Shown piece after piece: positions 41,107 through 50,759 of a DNA stretch of 53,713 nt. The notes beneath the pieces were generated by a model. It saw nothing but the letters and a program-made list of their open reading frames with translations, was not told where the DNA came from and did no database searches. Both the position numbers and the translations under genes were made by a program. Source of the stretch: Candidatus Avimonas narfae (GTDB lineage Bacteria > Bacillota > Clostridia > Oscillospirales > Acutalibacteraceae); contig CAJFNR010000036.1 of NCBI GenBank assembly GCA_904395335.1, positions 1-53,713 of the forward strand, read 5' to 3'. Each line of letters starts with the position of its first letter. Position 1 is the stretch's first letter.

Positions 41107-42216
41107 TTAAACTTTAAAAAGTCGAAGTCGAATTAAGATAGCTTTAAGCTTTTGTTTGTAATACGCTTTGGGATAACATAACGCCACAGCTTTGTTAAAG
41201 CTATGTCCCATTGAAAGTAATTTAAAGAATTTATCTCTCTTGACTGGGCAAACGGATGGATGCTGCAATTGATGATTATTCTCGATCGCTTTTTCCTGAT
41301 TTACGTTTTCCATCTTTACCCCGGAACTAGCCAGAAGTTCCTTCCCTTTTTCTGTTTGACATAAGATAAGCGAAACTCCTTTTCTGCGTTCTTCTATAGG
41401 CAAGTCGCTTCCCCATGAGTCGCCAAGAGTAATATCGGCAATTCTCTTACTTTGCGCGTATCTGCATCTGTAACAGTTTTCTGTATAATCCAGGCTCGTT
41501 AAAAAAGCAAACGTATAAGTATCTTGAACGCCAAGTGGGACAAGACTGTCGTAATCAACATGAACACGAAAAGCAGTTTTTGACCGGAAAGAAATATCTT
41601 CTATGTTTTTTAAAGAACGCCCATATACGTTTAAAAATTTTTCCAATATCTGAGGAGACGGCGTCCCGTGACAAATCAAATCTACAGTATACAGTTCTTC
41701 TGCATATTTATCTCCAATATAGAGTTTAACCGCAGCCACCTGACATGGAAGTCCCAAAAAAAGCACCTTGATACCCGAGACAAGTTTTTTCTTGATTTGC
41801 TTATAGATCCCTTCAGGATCACTTTTAACGTATTTCGAACCCCTAAATTTAGAACTATCCTCTTCAGTTTCAGAAAACGCAAACCCAAATTTTCCGTCTT
41901 TAAATATACAGCTACACACAACGCCACCATTTTTAATAAAAGCCGAAATTATCGCTGATGCAATACCGCCGGAAGAGCTACGCTTTCTAATGTTATCATC
42001 AGCCCATCCCTGTTTCCACACTTTTGAGTCCAAAAGTGTTATTGCGTTATTATTTTGACAAATTTGATGGCACATATCGCATTTTACACATAAGCTTTCA
42101 TCAATTAGGGCGTTATATGAAATCAAGGAATCAATAACTGCAATCGCATTCTTGGGGCATACATCCACACAGGCCTTACATCCTACGCAATCGTTTTCTA
42201 AACACACGGTCTTCAT
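41107..42216 (-). CDS. Ferredoxin / F420-dehydrogenase beta-subunit family protein
   Basis: A 369-residue redox protein. Two N-terminal 4Fe-4S motifs (Cys10, 13, 16, 20 and Cys43, 46, 49, 53) precede the FrhB/FdhB N- and C-domains, with SSSGGIASAIISAF, FLGLPCQVAAVK, VDLICHGTPSP, CRYAQSKRIADITLGDSWG. Relatives are often encoded in polysaccharide loci beside pyruvyltransferases, where they are thought to reduce or oxidise a sugar or ketal intermediate; the exact reaction is unknown. The start is ATG 42216 (GGAGG 9 bases upstream); an ATG two codons earlier is too close to that site. It is the last gene of the locus. Confidence 0.88.
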   Translation of the reverse strand: MKTVCLENDCVGCKACVDVCPKNAIAVIDSLISYNALIDESLCVKCDMCHQICQNNNAITLLDSKVWKQGWADDNIRKRSSSGGIASAIISAFIKNGGVVCSCIFKDGKFGFAFSETEEDSSKFRGSKYVKSDPEGIYKQIKKKLVSGIKVLFLGLPCQVAAVKLYIGDKYAEELYTVDLICHGTPSPQILEKFLNVYGRSLKNIEDISFRSKTAFRVHVDYDSLVPLGVQDTYTFAFLTSLDYTENCYRCRYAQSKRIADITLGDSWGSDLPIEERRKGVSLILCQTEKGKELLASSGVKMENVNQEKAIENNHQLQHPSVCPVKRDKFFKLLSMGHSFNKAVALCYPKAYYKQKLKAILIRLRLFKV

Positions 42217-42371
42217 TAGCATGCCCCTCCTGTAATTACGGGAATTTTCAGCACTTTTAAAATAACAGCCCCACAATTTTAACGAGAAAATCGTAAGGGT
42301 TTGCGGCGGAGAGTTTACTTCATCTCATAAGAAGCCATTTATGATTTGATCAACTATTTGGTATCCATAAG

Positions 42372-43784
42372 CTATCTCTTTTTCCACTTCAACGCTTTGG
42401 CAGCCTTTTTTATCATTGGCAACCACACTTTAGAAACCAAGCATAGATATACAATAAATAACACGATTTGAAAGGCAACCCCAAAGGCACTATTCCAAAA
42501 CATCAAGGCCCCAGAAAGAATCAGAATCACGGTTCCACAAGCAAATGGAATATTATTGACTTTATAGGTTATGTATTTTCTTGTATGTATAAGCCTAAAG
42601 CAAAACACACACATATAGCTTATACAAGTGGCGATGGCAGCTCCATATACTTCAATTACCGGAATCAAAAGAAAATTAAGGATCACATTTAGTACGGCGC
42701 CAAACATTCCGGAAAACAAATAACCAAAGCTATCCTTATGAACCGTGTAGCTTGTCCCCATAAAAGTGCCCATGGTTAAATATACGCATCCTATGATAAG
42801 AAATGGCGTATATTCCCACGCGGAAAAATATTCGGGTGTGACATATACCTTTAAAAATGGTTTGATAAATGTCATTAATCCAATTCCGATTGTCATTACA
42901 ATTGTAATGAGCATCTTAAAAACACGGTTATTATATTCATTTTCATCTAAGGCGCCTTTTTCTTTTATAGCGGAGTAACTCCAGGCTTGATTGAAAATCG
43001 CTGTGAGGGTAGATACAAGCGTAGGAAGTTTATAGGAGACAGCATAAATTCCGTTTGCAGCAATGCCAACCATACTGGAAACCATAATTCTGTCAGAAGA
43101 ATTCATTATCCACCACATAAAAGAATTGGGTATTAATACTATTGAATATTTTGCCATATTAACCAGCAGGGACTTGTTGACTTTCCTGAAGCCAAAGGAT
43201 TTGTATCCTTTTCCAACATATATAGCATACACTGTTGTTATTACATTCGATAGTATATAGGCGAGTAAATACCCCTGAATGCCCTGCTTGAAGACCATTA
43301 GAAATAAAATATTGAATATGGCTATCATAAGGGTGTGTAGAATATTGCCAATTGAATATTGCAATAATAGTTCTTTGCCTCTCAAATCACATAAGTAAAG
43401 TTGACTTGCTGCTAACGAAATAACATAGAAATAAACCAAGGCACTATATTGTGAGATCTGTTCGAAACAACTGCAGATAGGGATGATAAGTAAACCAATA
43501 ATACAACCGATCAAAAAAATATTTGTCCCAATTTGAGTAATCTGTCGCGTATCAGCGTTTTTATCAAGTGCGAATCTCATCACCGACTCGCATATATTTA
43601 GTGTCAGTATGGGGACAGCAACGGTACTTACTGTTGTTACAAGATCGGCTGTTCCATACTGGGTTGTAGTGAGCGCATTGGTATACAGTGGTATTAAAAA
43701 AAAAGATATCAGCTTTGATCCTAAATTTCCCAAAATAAAAACCAGGGTGTTTTTTATTAAGTATTTGTTTCTACTCGAATTCAT
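42372..43784 (-). CDS. wzx: Polysaccharide flippase (Wzx family)
   Basis: A 470-residue membrane protein with about 12-14 hydrophobic segments. It starts with KNTLVFILGNLGSKLISFFLIPLYTNAL, the classic opening of the oligosaccharide flippase/Wzx family, followed by TTQYGTADLVTT. It would flip the undecaprenyl-linked repeat unit across the membrane for Wzy to polymerise. The ribosome site is weak. The gene is AT-rich compared with the genome background, which is normal for such loci. Confidence 0.92.
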   Translation of the reverse strand: MNSSRNKYLIKNTLVFILGNLGSKLISFFLIPLYTNALTTTQYGTADLVTTVSTVAVPILTLNICESVMRFALDKNADTRQITQIGTNIFLIGCIIGLLIIPICSCFEQISQYSALVYFYVISLAASQLYLCDLRGKELLLQYSIGNILHTLMIAIFNILFLMVFKQGIQGYLLAYILSNVITTVYAIYVGKGYKSFGFRKVNKSLLVNMAKYSIVLIPNSFMWWIMNSSDRIMVSSMVGIAANGIYAVSYKLPTLVSTLTAIFNQAWSYSAIKEKGALDENEYNNRVFKMLITIVMTIGIGLMTFIKPFLKVYVTPEYFSAWEYTPFLIIGCVYLTMGTFMGTSYTVHKDSFGYLFSGMFGAVLNVILNFLLIPVIEVYGAAIATCISYMCVFCFRLIHTRKYITYKVNNIPFACGTVILILSGALMFWNSAFGVAFQIVLFIVYLCLVSKVWLPMIKKAAKALKWKKR

Positions 43785-43831
43785 TGCCTCGCGCTCCAGT
43801 ACATAAACATTTGATCCACTTTATAGTCTGT

Positions 43832-44926
43832 TTATAAACTGTATTGTAAGTAGTTTAGAGTTCGCTTACGTTCAGAGACTAAAATTTCATCAATAGAAGT
43901 TCTATCCAGTTCCTTGTTCAATACATTCGAAAGGTCATTGAGGTCTGTTAATACGTGGTTCTCAAGCCCCAATCTCATCGTTAGATCATTTAATTTATTC
44001 TTATTGCTGTCTCTGATAATAATAGCCATTCTTTTTCCGAATTTTGCGCCGAATAGTGTTCCATGAAATGTATCCGTGATTATGCTATCAGCATTTACAA
44101 AAGCTTTTAGCAACTCAAAAGGAGAAAGTACCTTTTGAGGTTTGATCCAGTTTTGTTTTCCAAATGGTGCAACAGGCGTCAATTTATTTTTTTTGCAATA
44201 TGCTAAGATCTTTTCTTTTGTGTTCTCATCATTCATTCTTCCTTGGTATGAATAGATAAGGCAGTAATGCGCTGGAAGTTTATTTTTTAAATGGACATTC
44301 TGAATTTCATTTGAAAAATCTCCGATGGCTACCGGGTCCAGATGGTAAACTACTTCTCTACCGGTCAATGCTTGAACAAAGAGAGCCGTATTCTCATCTC
44401 TAACAGAAATGGCAGATAAATTGGTCATGGCTTTGGATATTGCCGCTTTTAATTCTTCTGGCAGCATTTCTACTTTTGTCGAACCACAAGAAGCAGCATA
44501 GGTTATGCTTTTTTTAGCGATCTTTACCTCTCCGAAGAGTTGAGGATCAAATCCCCACTTGGATTTTTGTAAGCAATTAAAGACCTCATCACTTCCAATT
44601 ATGCAAACATCATAGATAGAGGTATTATTATTGTTTTTGATATGTAATGCTTTTTTTCTAAAGTCATTAAACATTTTTTGTGTTTCAATATTTGAAAATT
44701 TATTTTTTATTCTTAGCATTTGATATCTTATACTATTATTGTATTCAAATTCACTAAAAGAAGAAAAGGCTTCACATTGCTTATTTAAATCTTCATTATT
44801 GCCCTTTTTTATATCAATAAATTCTGTGTGATGACCGAGATTATTAATTAATTTTTTTAGTGAGTACCCCTGTAGGACTGACCCATAATTGTCTACTCTC
44901 TGCATAGATAAAATACAAATTTTCAT
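43832..44926 (-). CDS. Polysaccharide pyruvyltransferase family protein 1
   Basis: A 364-residue protein starting MKICILSMQRVDNYGSVLQGYSL (start ATG 44926, set by GGAG 7 bases upstream; an in-frame ATG 24 bases earlier lacks a site). It has NYGSVLQ near the N-terminus and DSIITDTFHGTLFGAKFGK in the second half, the family hallmark. Members either add pyruvate ketals to exopolysaccharide sugars or act as glycosyl-type transferases. It probably decorates the repeat unit, perhaps with the F420-dehydrogenase-like protein. Confidence 0.9.
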   Translation of the reverse strand: MKICILSMQRVDNYGSVLQGYSLKKLINNLGHHTEFIDIKKGNNEDLNKQCEAFSSFSEFEYNNSIRYQMLRIKNKFSNIETQKMFNDFRKKALHIKNNNNTSIYDVCIIGSDEVFNCLQKSKWGFDPQLFGEVKIAKKSITYAASCGSTKVEMLPEELKAAISKAMTNLSAISVRDENTALFVQALTGREVVYHLDPVAIGDFSNEIQNVHLKNKLPAHYCLIYSYQGRMNDENTKEKILAYCKKNKLTPVAPFGKQNWIKPQKVLSPFELLKAFVNADSIITDTFHGTLFGAKFGKRMAIIIRDSNKNKLNDLTMRLGLENHVLTDLNDLSNVLNKELDRTSIDEILVSERKRTLNYLQYSL

Positions 44927-44950
44927 ATTTATCTCCATATCTAATATCAT

Positions 44951-46114
44951 TTAATTTGGAGCTATACTTTTTTTATTACTGCTATCTGAGTTACAATTCC
45001 ATCTGATTAAGCACAAACCCGACAAGAAAAACCAATTAATTGTTACTTCAAAAACCGCAGCGATAATCATACCACATACAACAAGTGATAAATAAAAAGT
45101 TTTATTTCCTTTATTACTTTTTTTGTAGCAATAATAAGTAGTAAAAAGTATAGCTAAAACACCAAAAAAACCAAATGTTACAAGTATTTGCAATAAACCA
45201 TTTTGAGCATTAGCGAATACTCCAGTTACACTTTCAATAATTGAATTACTATAGCCATACCCAAACCAAAAGCTATTTTTAATAATATCTGCTAGATATA
45301 AATGGTAAATTTCTAAGCGTCCAGAAACGGTATACGATTTGCCGAAAAAGTCAGTTACCAACCATACAACAAAATTAGTTCTTAAAATTAATTCTATCCA
45401 AATAATAATTACAGCAGACATGATTAGAGCTATGACAATTATTTTTTCATTTGTAAACCACTGCTTTATTTTCTGAGGTGATAAATAAATCAGAAATAAT
45501 AAAGCGAGTGCCACTGTAGCTGTCGCGCAATCAATATAGAGTGATAATAATATTGATAATATAAATATTCCAATAAATATTGTTTTATTTTTTTTCATTT
45601 TCATATTATGTGACGCACCGTACAATGCAAGAAGAAAGATAAAATAATATATAGATAAAAATTTATTTCCAAATAGATAACTTGGCCTGTTACTATTATT
45701 ATCAATACCTACTATTAAAATAGATATAATTGTTAAAATACAATAAATTAAATCGATTCTAAAGAATGAGGTTATTAACTTATCCGAATACCCTTTAGTA
45801 TCACAAAGTTGTGCAAAAGTATAAAGATCGTAGAATGTAAGTGCATACAATAATGAATCTAAAAACGCTTTGAACGTAAAATTTCCATTAAGCGTAGCTA
45901 CAATTGCGGATAAAAAAATACTACAACAGAATATCAAAGAACAATTAAGTAATTTTTTTGCTTGTAAATGGCAAACTATAAACAAAAAAAGACCAATTAA
46001 AACACCAATTTTTAATACTTGTCTTAATATTTCCGGTAAAAAATAAGGCCTAAAAACAACAAAAAATAATGCATACGACATTAAACTATATATATTTATT
46101 TTAAGTCTTCCCAT
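44951..46114 (-). CDS. wzy: Polysaccharide polymerase (Wzy/O-antigen ligase family)
   Basis: A 387-residue membrane protein with about 10-12 hydrophobic segments. The Wzy-like signature in its second half is SGRLEIYHLYLADIIKNS, then WFGYGYSNS and ANAQNGLLQILVTFGFFG, with the large outer loop between. It polymerises the repeat units outside the membrane. It is one of the most AT-rich genes of the window. The next gene starts just after its stop (TAA, then ATG in another frame), so the genes are tightly packed. No strong ribosome site was seen. Confidence 0.88.
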   Translation of the reverse strand: MGRLKINIYSLMSYALFFVVFRPYFLPEILRQVLKIGVLIGLFLFIVCHLQAKKLLNCSLIFCCSIFLSAIVATLNGNFTFKAFLDSLLYALTFYDLYTFAQLCDTKGYSDKLITSFFRIDLIYCILTIISILIVGIDNNSNRPSYLFGNKFLSIYYFIFLLALYGASHNMKMKKNKTIFIGIFILSILLSLYIDCATATVALALLFLIYLSPQKIKQWFTNEKIIVIALIMSAVIIIWIELILRTNFVVWLVTDFFGKSYTVSGRLEIYHLYLADIIKNSFWFGYGYSNSIIESVTGVFANAQNGLLQILVTFGFFGVLAILFTTYYCYKKSNKGNKTFYLSLVVCGMIIAAVFEVTINWFFLSGLCLIRWNCNSDSSNKKSIAPN

Positions 46115-46124
46115 AAAATATCCT

Positions 46125-47069
46125 CTATTTAATATTATTTGCTAAATAATATAGTTTTAAATTAAAAGCAAATAATAGTGATTTAGCTCGATCAAAAAGA
46201 AAATAGGATTTTTTTAATGGATAAACCCTATTAATATATTTTCTTTTGTTTTTATCGAATAATTTACCAATTGTCATTGCTTTCATATAAATCATGGCGA
46301 TATGATTATTCATCAGTTTATAGAGTTTCTTATCATCAATTTGTTGTAGTAGCAGATCCAATTCTTTACAAATATGTATTAAATCAATTGCGTTTTGGAA
46401 TTTATCCTTTTGCGTAGTTATTGAATTTTGACGTCTTACATAATGATAATAGATATAATCTGACGTATAAATGATGCCAGCTTTTAAGACAACCTGAGGT
46501 GTCCAAAGCTCATCTTCGTGCAGGATACCGACTTTAAAAAATAAATTATTTGAGATCAGAAAATCCCTTTTATATATTCCAAAACATACAGCAGGATAAA
46601 GTATTCGTTGCATTAACTCGCTTTTCGCAAATTCAGTTCCGCTAAACTTACTGTTTTTAACACTTCTATAGCCGTATTTTTTTAAATATTTTTTTTGATT
46701 GTCATCCTCTTCAAAAAAGCCAAAATAAACAATATCTGGGTAATTTTGAGAGATAATAATAGATTCTATATTTTTCAAGGATCCACCTTCAATGTAGTCG
46801 TCTGAATCTAAAAATAAAATGTATTCACCATTAGCTTTTCTTAATCCAATATTTCTTGTGTCAGATAATCCAGTATTATTTTCTTTTTTAATAATTTTCA
46901 CATTTGATTTATTTTCATATTTTTTAGCAATAGATAGCGAACCATCTGTAGAGCAATCATCAATTAATATTAACTCGTAATTGGTTGCATTTTGATTTAT
47001 TACACTTTCTATACATTTTTCCAAGTATTGTTTAACATTATATATTGGAACTATGATTGATAGTAACAT
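46125..47069 (-). CDS. Glycosyltransferase family 2
   Basis: A 314-residue GT-A type glycosyltransferase starting MLLSIIVPIYNVKQYLEKCIESV. It shows LILIDDCSTDGS (nucleotide-binding Asp), NTGLSDTRNIGLRKANGEYILFLDSDDYI with the DxD motif, and LHEDELWTP, where the ED/ExD-type catalytic base is expected. The start ATG 47069 follows AAAGGA at about 10 bases; an in-frame ATG 18 bases earlier is less likely. It adds a sugar to the lipid-linked repeat unit; which sugar is unknown. Very AT-rich. Confidence 0.92.
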   Translation of the reverse strand: MLLSIIVPIYNVKQYLEKCIESVINQNATNYELILIDDCSTDGSLSIAKKYENKSNVKIIKKENNTGLSDTRNIGLRKANGEYILFLDSDDYIEGGSLKNIESIIISQNYPDIVYFGFFEEDDNQKKYLKKYGYRSVKNSKFSGTEFAKSELMQRILYPAVCFGIYKRDFLISNNLFFKVGILHEDELWTPQVVLKAGIIYTSDYIYYHYVRRQNSITTQKDKFQNAIDLIHICKELDLLLQQIDDKKLYKLMNNHIAMIYMKAMTIGKLFDKNKRKYINRVYPLKKSYFLFDRAKSLLFAFNLKLYYLANNIK

Positions 47070-47126
47070 TAGTATTATTCCTTTCAACTGCCTAAAATTT
47101 TAAAAAACATCAATTTTATTAAATCA

Positions 47127-47315
47127 TTAATAAACTAGATTTATTTTATGGCAAAAGAACCTCTCTGGTCCAATTCCTATTTCTTCATAAGCATTACAGC
47201 TTTGAAAGGCCATAAATAATAACGTAATGCTGAACATGTACTTTATGTCTTTTTTTATGAAGCACCATGAAGTAATTATCAGCCACACAAGTCCAAACAG
47301 CGTCACATCAAACAT
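47127..47315 (-). pseudogene. Truncated N-terminal remnant of a membrane protein, probably a polymerase
   Basis: A 62-codon frame begins at ATG 47315, 8 bases inside the end of the GT4 gene (overlapped GATGTTTGA), a normal coupled start. It encodes two hydrophobic stretches (LFGLVWLIITSWCFI and MFSITLLFMAFQSCNAY) like the first helices of a Wzy-type polymerase, then turns polar and stops. A free-standing 62-residue two-helix protein here is unlikely. The sequence becomes much more AT-rich just downstream, where GT2 and the complete Wzy begin, so this looks like the left-over start of an older polymerase at a recombination joint. Confidence 0.5.
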
Positions 47316-48414
47316 CCTCAATTTTTTGATAAAGATCTGTATAGATTTTTTCGAGTTGCTTTACCGTTTCGGCTATATCGTATTTTAAAATACGTTCCCG
47401 GTTCCTATCATAAAACGTATTTCGATTTTCTGTTTTCACCTCTATGGAAGCAAGTCGGTCAGACCACAGATCAGGGCTGTCAATAGGGAGAAAATCGATT
47501 TGATTACCCAAAACGACATCCCTGGGTACGGCCTCGGACGCTAGGCATGGCAATCCGGATATCTGTGCCTCTAACAGTGATATTCCTAATCCTTCGTATT
47601 TTGAAGGAAATACAAATATATCCATGGCCGACAGAAGGCCAGGAATATCCTCGGACTCGCCATATAGAATGATACTATCTTGGCATGGAGAATTTTTCAC
47701 ATATTCTTCTACTACTTTTTTATCTCGACCGCTTCCAACCATGAGTAGCTTGGAATAAGGATGAGTGCTTCGGTATTTTTCAAAGCTTTTTATTGTGAAT
47801 AAAGGATTTTTATGCGAATTCATTTGGCCCACATGCCCGATAACGGGCCCTTTGTCTATACCGAGCTGCTGTCGATACTGCCGTCGCTTATCATTATCAA
47901 AGCGGAATAAATTTGTCACAAAACCGTTAGGTATGACGGTAAAGGATCCTTTTCCAAAGATCCAGTTTCCTGCCAAGGAACTACAGGCAAAAGCAGTGGT
48001 ATACATTCTCTTAAAAACAGGAGATAGTAAACGATGGAGGCCTTCGTGCTGGCACTTTGAGGTGTGGCAATGCATGATACGTATGGGAATTTTATTCCAT
48101 TTTGCTATGGCTAATTCAGCCACGCTGGTGGCACTATTCCCGTGAACATGACAAATATCATATCTTGTTTTATGTAGTGCTTTATTAAGCTCTACGCAAA
48201 AGGCCTTACCAGATTTTTTCCTTTCCGGCAGCTGAATAATGGGAATACCTAGGATTTTACAGTTTTCTCGGTGTACAGGTGCGATTGGAGTACCAGCCAT
48301 AATTGTTACATCATATTTTTTTAAATCCAAATGGCTGCAGTAATTCATAATTACGGTGCTGATACCATCCATTTTGAGATTGCTAGCCATCATAACAATT
48401 CTTATTTTTCTCAA
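47308..48414 (-). CDS. Glycosyltransferase family 4 (GT-B)
   Basis: A 368-residue retaining glycosyltransferase. The N-terminal domain opens with RIVMMASNLKMDGISTVIMNY; the C-terminal domain has GHVGQMNSHKNPLFTIKSF and FPSKYEGLGISLLEAQISGLPCLAS, which contains the EX7E motif of GT4. It resembles EpsF-type enzymes of exopolysaccharide loci. The start at 48414 is an ATG after AAAGGA. The end overlaps the truncated remnant. Confidence 0.93.
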   Translation of the reverse strand: MRKIRIVMMASNLKMDGISTVIMNYCSHLDLKKYDVTIMAGTPIAPVHRENCKILGIPIIQLPERKKSGKAFCVELNKALHKTRYDICHVHGNSATSVAELAIAKWNKIPIRIMHCHTSKCQHEGLHRLLSPVFKRMYTTAFACSSLAGNWIFGKGSFTVIPNGFVTNLFRFDNDKRRQYRQQLGIDKGPVIGHVGQMNSHKNPLFTIKSFEKYRSTHPYSKLLMVGSGRDKKVVEEYVKNSPCQDSIILYGESEDIPGLLSAMDIFVFPSKYEGLGISLLEAQISGLPCLASEAVPRDVVLGNQIDFLPIDSPDLWSDRLASIEVKTENRNTFYDRNRERILKYDIAETVKQLEKIYTDLYQKIEDV

Positions 48415-48483
48415 AGGTATCCTTCCTCACCTAGCTCAGTAGAGTTTACTCGAAATAAAACTTTTCAAATGCCGAAAAAACAG

Positions 48484-49548
48484 TCAAAGCAGCTTTTCTA
48501 TCAAAGGAGTATAAAACTGGGGAGAAATGGTGCATTTGCTCGGCTCTTTTGATGACATTTCCTTTACTGCTGCTATAAGATTATTTAATGTAGGTTCTTG
48601 TACTACGCATATATTTTGGACAGGTGTCACTGTTCTAATGGCTCCGGAAACCTTGCCGTTACGGTTATCGATGGCCACGCACGGTGTGCCGGTAAGAATA
48701 CAGAATATCATACCATGCAAACGGTCCGTTATTACCACTTGGCAGTCGGAAAACTGTTTAAGCTTGTTTTCAAGAAGGAGCCGGCGTGAATCTTTATTGA
48801 TAATCTGATGCCGCTCATCCATGGTGGATAATGTCCTTACTTTGGGGAATTGTCGTTCCATTTGTTTACTGAATTCCCAACGAATATCTGCACTTATAGC
48901 CGATTCGTCATCGGAACGAAGACAGATCCCAACAGAATAGCGCCGTTCCTTTTGTATTTCATGAAAGTATTTGTTTAGATAAAAAACAATATCGGGGACG
49001 AGAATGACTTGGTTATAGATCGCGCTCATAGCTTTAAAGCTTTTTTCTTCTCGGGCACATACCGTCAATTGTGAATGGCGGTTGTATACCTTCGCCGATC
49101 GTGCCATTTCTCTTTGTCCATAGGAATCGGTTTCATAATCTAATGTTTGAGGGAAAATTATGATGCGGTTATCTGGAAAGCCTATAATAACTTTTCGCCT
49201 AATCGCTTCATATTTTGGATACCAATTTCCCATATTGCCCCCGCCACTTAGACAGAGAATATCCTGCGGGCGAACTGTATCTTGCAGACTACGAAAATAC
49301 CGAAGGAAATCTGCTTCCGATATTTCTATGTATTCTTTGGATGGACATGCCTCTTGCAAGAACATAGACATAGCTTCCGCGATAGCCTGATCTCCCAGGT
49401 TATTGTAAGAGGCAGCATCCAAAAAGAAAAGTCTCGGAATACCACTCGGGGTATGTAGAGAGAGCTTTTTTCCTGGAAAAGCTTCGTAGAAGTGTTTTAT
49501 TTGGTAATTCCATTCTAGGGGAAGGAGCTTTTTTAATTGTTTCAACAT
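48484..49548 (-). CDS. Polysaccharide pyruvyltransferase family protein 2
   Basis: A 354-residue protein with the motifs of the EpsO/PssM-like branch: NNLGDQAIAEAM, SGGGNMGNWYPKYEAIRRK and ITDRLHGMIFCILTGTPCVAI. Relatives such as EpsI and EpsO are needed for exopolysaccharide in Bacillus. This branch differs from paralog 1 of this locus (NYGSVLQ, TDTFHG), so the locus holds two distinct transferases, probably acting at different positions or on different substrates. AGGAAAAA precedes the ATG. Confidence 0.9.
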   Translation of the reverse strand: MLKQLKKLLPLEWNYQIKHFYEAFPGKKLSLHTPSGIPRLFFLDAASYNNLGDQAIAEAMSMFLQEACPSKEYIEISEADFLRYFRSLQDTVRPQDILCLSGGGNMGNWYPKYEAIRRKVIIGFPDNRIIIFPQTLDYETDSYGQREMARSAKVYNRHSQLTVCAREEKSFKAMSAIYNQVILVPDIVFYLNKYFHEIQKERRYSVGICLRSDDESAISADIRWEFSKQMERQFPKVRTLSTMDERHQIINKDSRRLLLENKLKQFSDCQVVITDRLHGMIFCILTGTPCVAIDNRNGKVSGAIRTVTPVQNICVVQEPTLNNLIAAVKEMSSKEPSKCTISPQFYTPLIEKLL

Positions 49549-49610
49549 TTTTTCCTCTATTATTTTTTAAGGGCGAACGGTTGGTGGATCAACTAATAAA
49601 TCCGGTAGGC

Positions 49611-50759
49611 CTATTTGCTCCGCTTCATCTTTTTTAAAAGGGTAAGCTTGACATTATCGGGGAGCTTATAAAAAATGCTTCTGGCAACATGGCGCATTTT
49701 CACCGATAGTCCCACTTTTAATCGCATTTCCCTATTGATTCGTTTCATTTCCTGTTCGCTATGGAGGGGATTATTATCTTTAAGTTTGCCTGAAATGAAT
49801 TCTCTCATTTTGGGTTGAAGCCAGTGCTCGCCGTTGCCGGTGATCCGATCTCTCATAGAGGCATAAGTAGGGGTATCCAAACTGGGAATTGCACCAAGCG
49901 TGAGCCAAACATGAGCATTATGACAATGCGGTTCAGCGCAGTTGTTTCCTAATGCCTCCCAATGAATCGGCTTTTTTGTATTCTCAAAGATATTTTGAAT
50001 CACAGCTCCGCAATAGCATTGCTTCAGTACACCGGTGCCCAGATTTAAGTGAGCCGTCCACTCACCCGCATAGCAAAATTCTCGGCGTTTGACATTGAAT
50101 GTCTGCATTTTGAATTCAAAAAGGTTGGAGTCAAAGCTGCCCCATGTGTTTCGATATTCCTCTCGCGTTAGCTTAGTAAGGATTGGAAGTTCGGGATTAG
50201 TTTCTTCGCGCGCCACGGTAACATGGCACAATGCTCCTACTTTTTCCTGACTTATTCTCTGTATTTCTTCAATATAGGGAATATACTCGTCCGAAGGAGT
50301 GAGCTCTAGAGAAAAAGAACAACCGGCATTTTTTACCATTTCAATGTTCTGAAAAAAACGGTCTAGCATGTTTCGTTTTTTAAGTTCCAAATAATGGAAT
50401 GAAAATTTGAATAGCAAACGTTCGCGATAATCACAAGGAAAACGGATGATTTCTTCAAAACGTTTGGTGATCGTACCATTTGTTACAATGGCAATGTAAT
50501 GCCCCTGTTTCAGTATCTCATAGACAATGTCGGTCATCTCGGGAGGTAGCAATGTTTCTCCTCCACCGCACATATTCAGGTGTATAATTCCGCCCAGCCG
50601 TTCTGGTGATAAAGCACGGCCAATGGTAGCAGCATCATACGCAAAATTAGGCAATGCACTCATAAATTTTCTTTCCTGCGTGATGTAGCAGTAAGGGCAA
50701 CGCAAGTTGCATGTCAATACTGGAACCGTACAGTCTATGAAACGCTTGATTTTGTCCAT
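49611..50759 (-). CDS. Radical-SAM protein within the polysaccharide locus
   Basis: A 382-residue protein with the radical-SAM motif CNLRCPYCY (Cys17, Cys21, Cys24), MCGGGETLLPPE (SAM-binding GGE) and ITNGT. The second half has several Cys (QCYCGAV, NNCAEPHCHNAHVWL) that could hold an auxiliary cluster, as in SPASM or Twitch proteins. Such proteins occur in exopolysaccharide loci of Firmicutes with unknown reaction; sugar modification or a peptide-derived part are possible. AAGGAGC lies 5-6 bases before the ATG at 50759. Gaps of about 60 and 210 bases separate it from the neighbours. Confidence 0.88.
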   Translation of the reverse strand: MDKIKRFIDCTVPVLTCNLRCPYCYITQERKFMSALPNFAYDAATIGRALSPERLGGIIHLNMCGGGETLLPPEMTDIVYEILKQGHYIAIVTNGTITKRFEEIIRFPCDYRERLLFKFSFHYLELKKRNMLDRFFQNIEMVKNAGCSFSLELTPSDEYIPYIEEIQRISQEKVGALCHVTVAREETNPELPILTKLTREEYRNTWGSFDSNLFEFKMQTFNVKRREFCYAGEWTAHLNLGTGVLKQCYCGAVIQNIFENTKKPIHWEALGNNCAEPHCHNAHVWLTLGAIPSLDTPTYASMRDRITGNGEHWLQPKMREFISGKLKDNNPLHSEQEMKRINREMRLKVGLSVKMRHVARSIFYKLPDNVKLTLLKKMKRSK

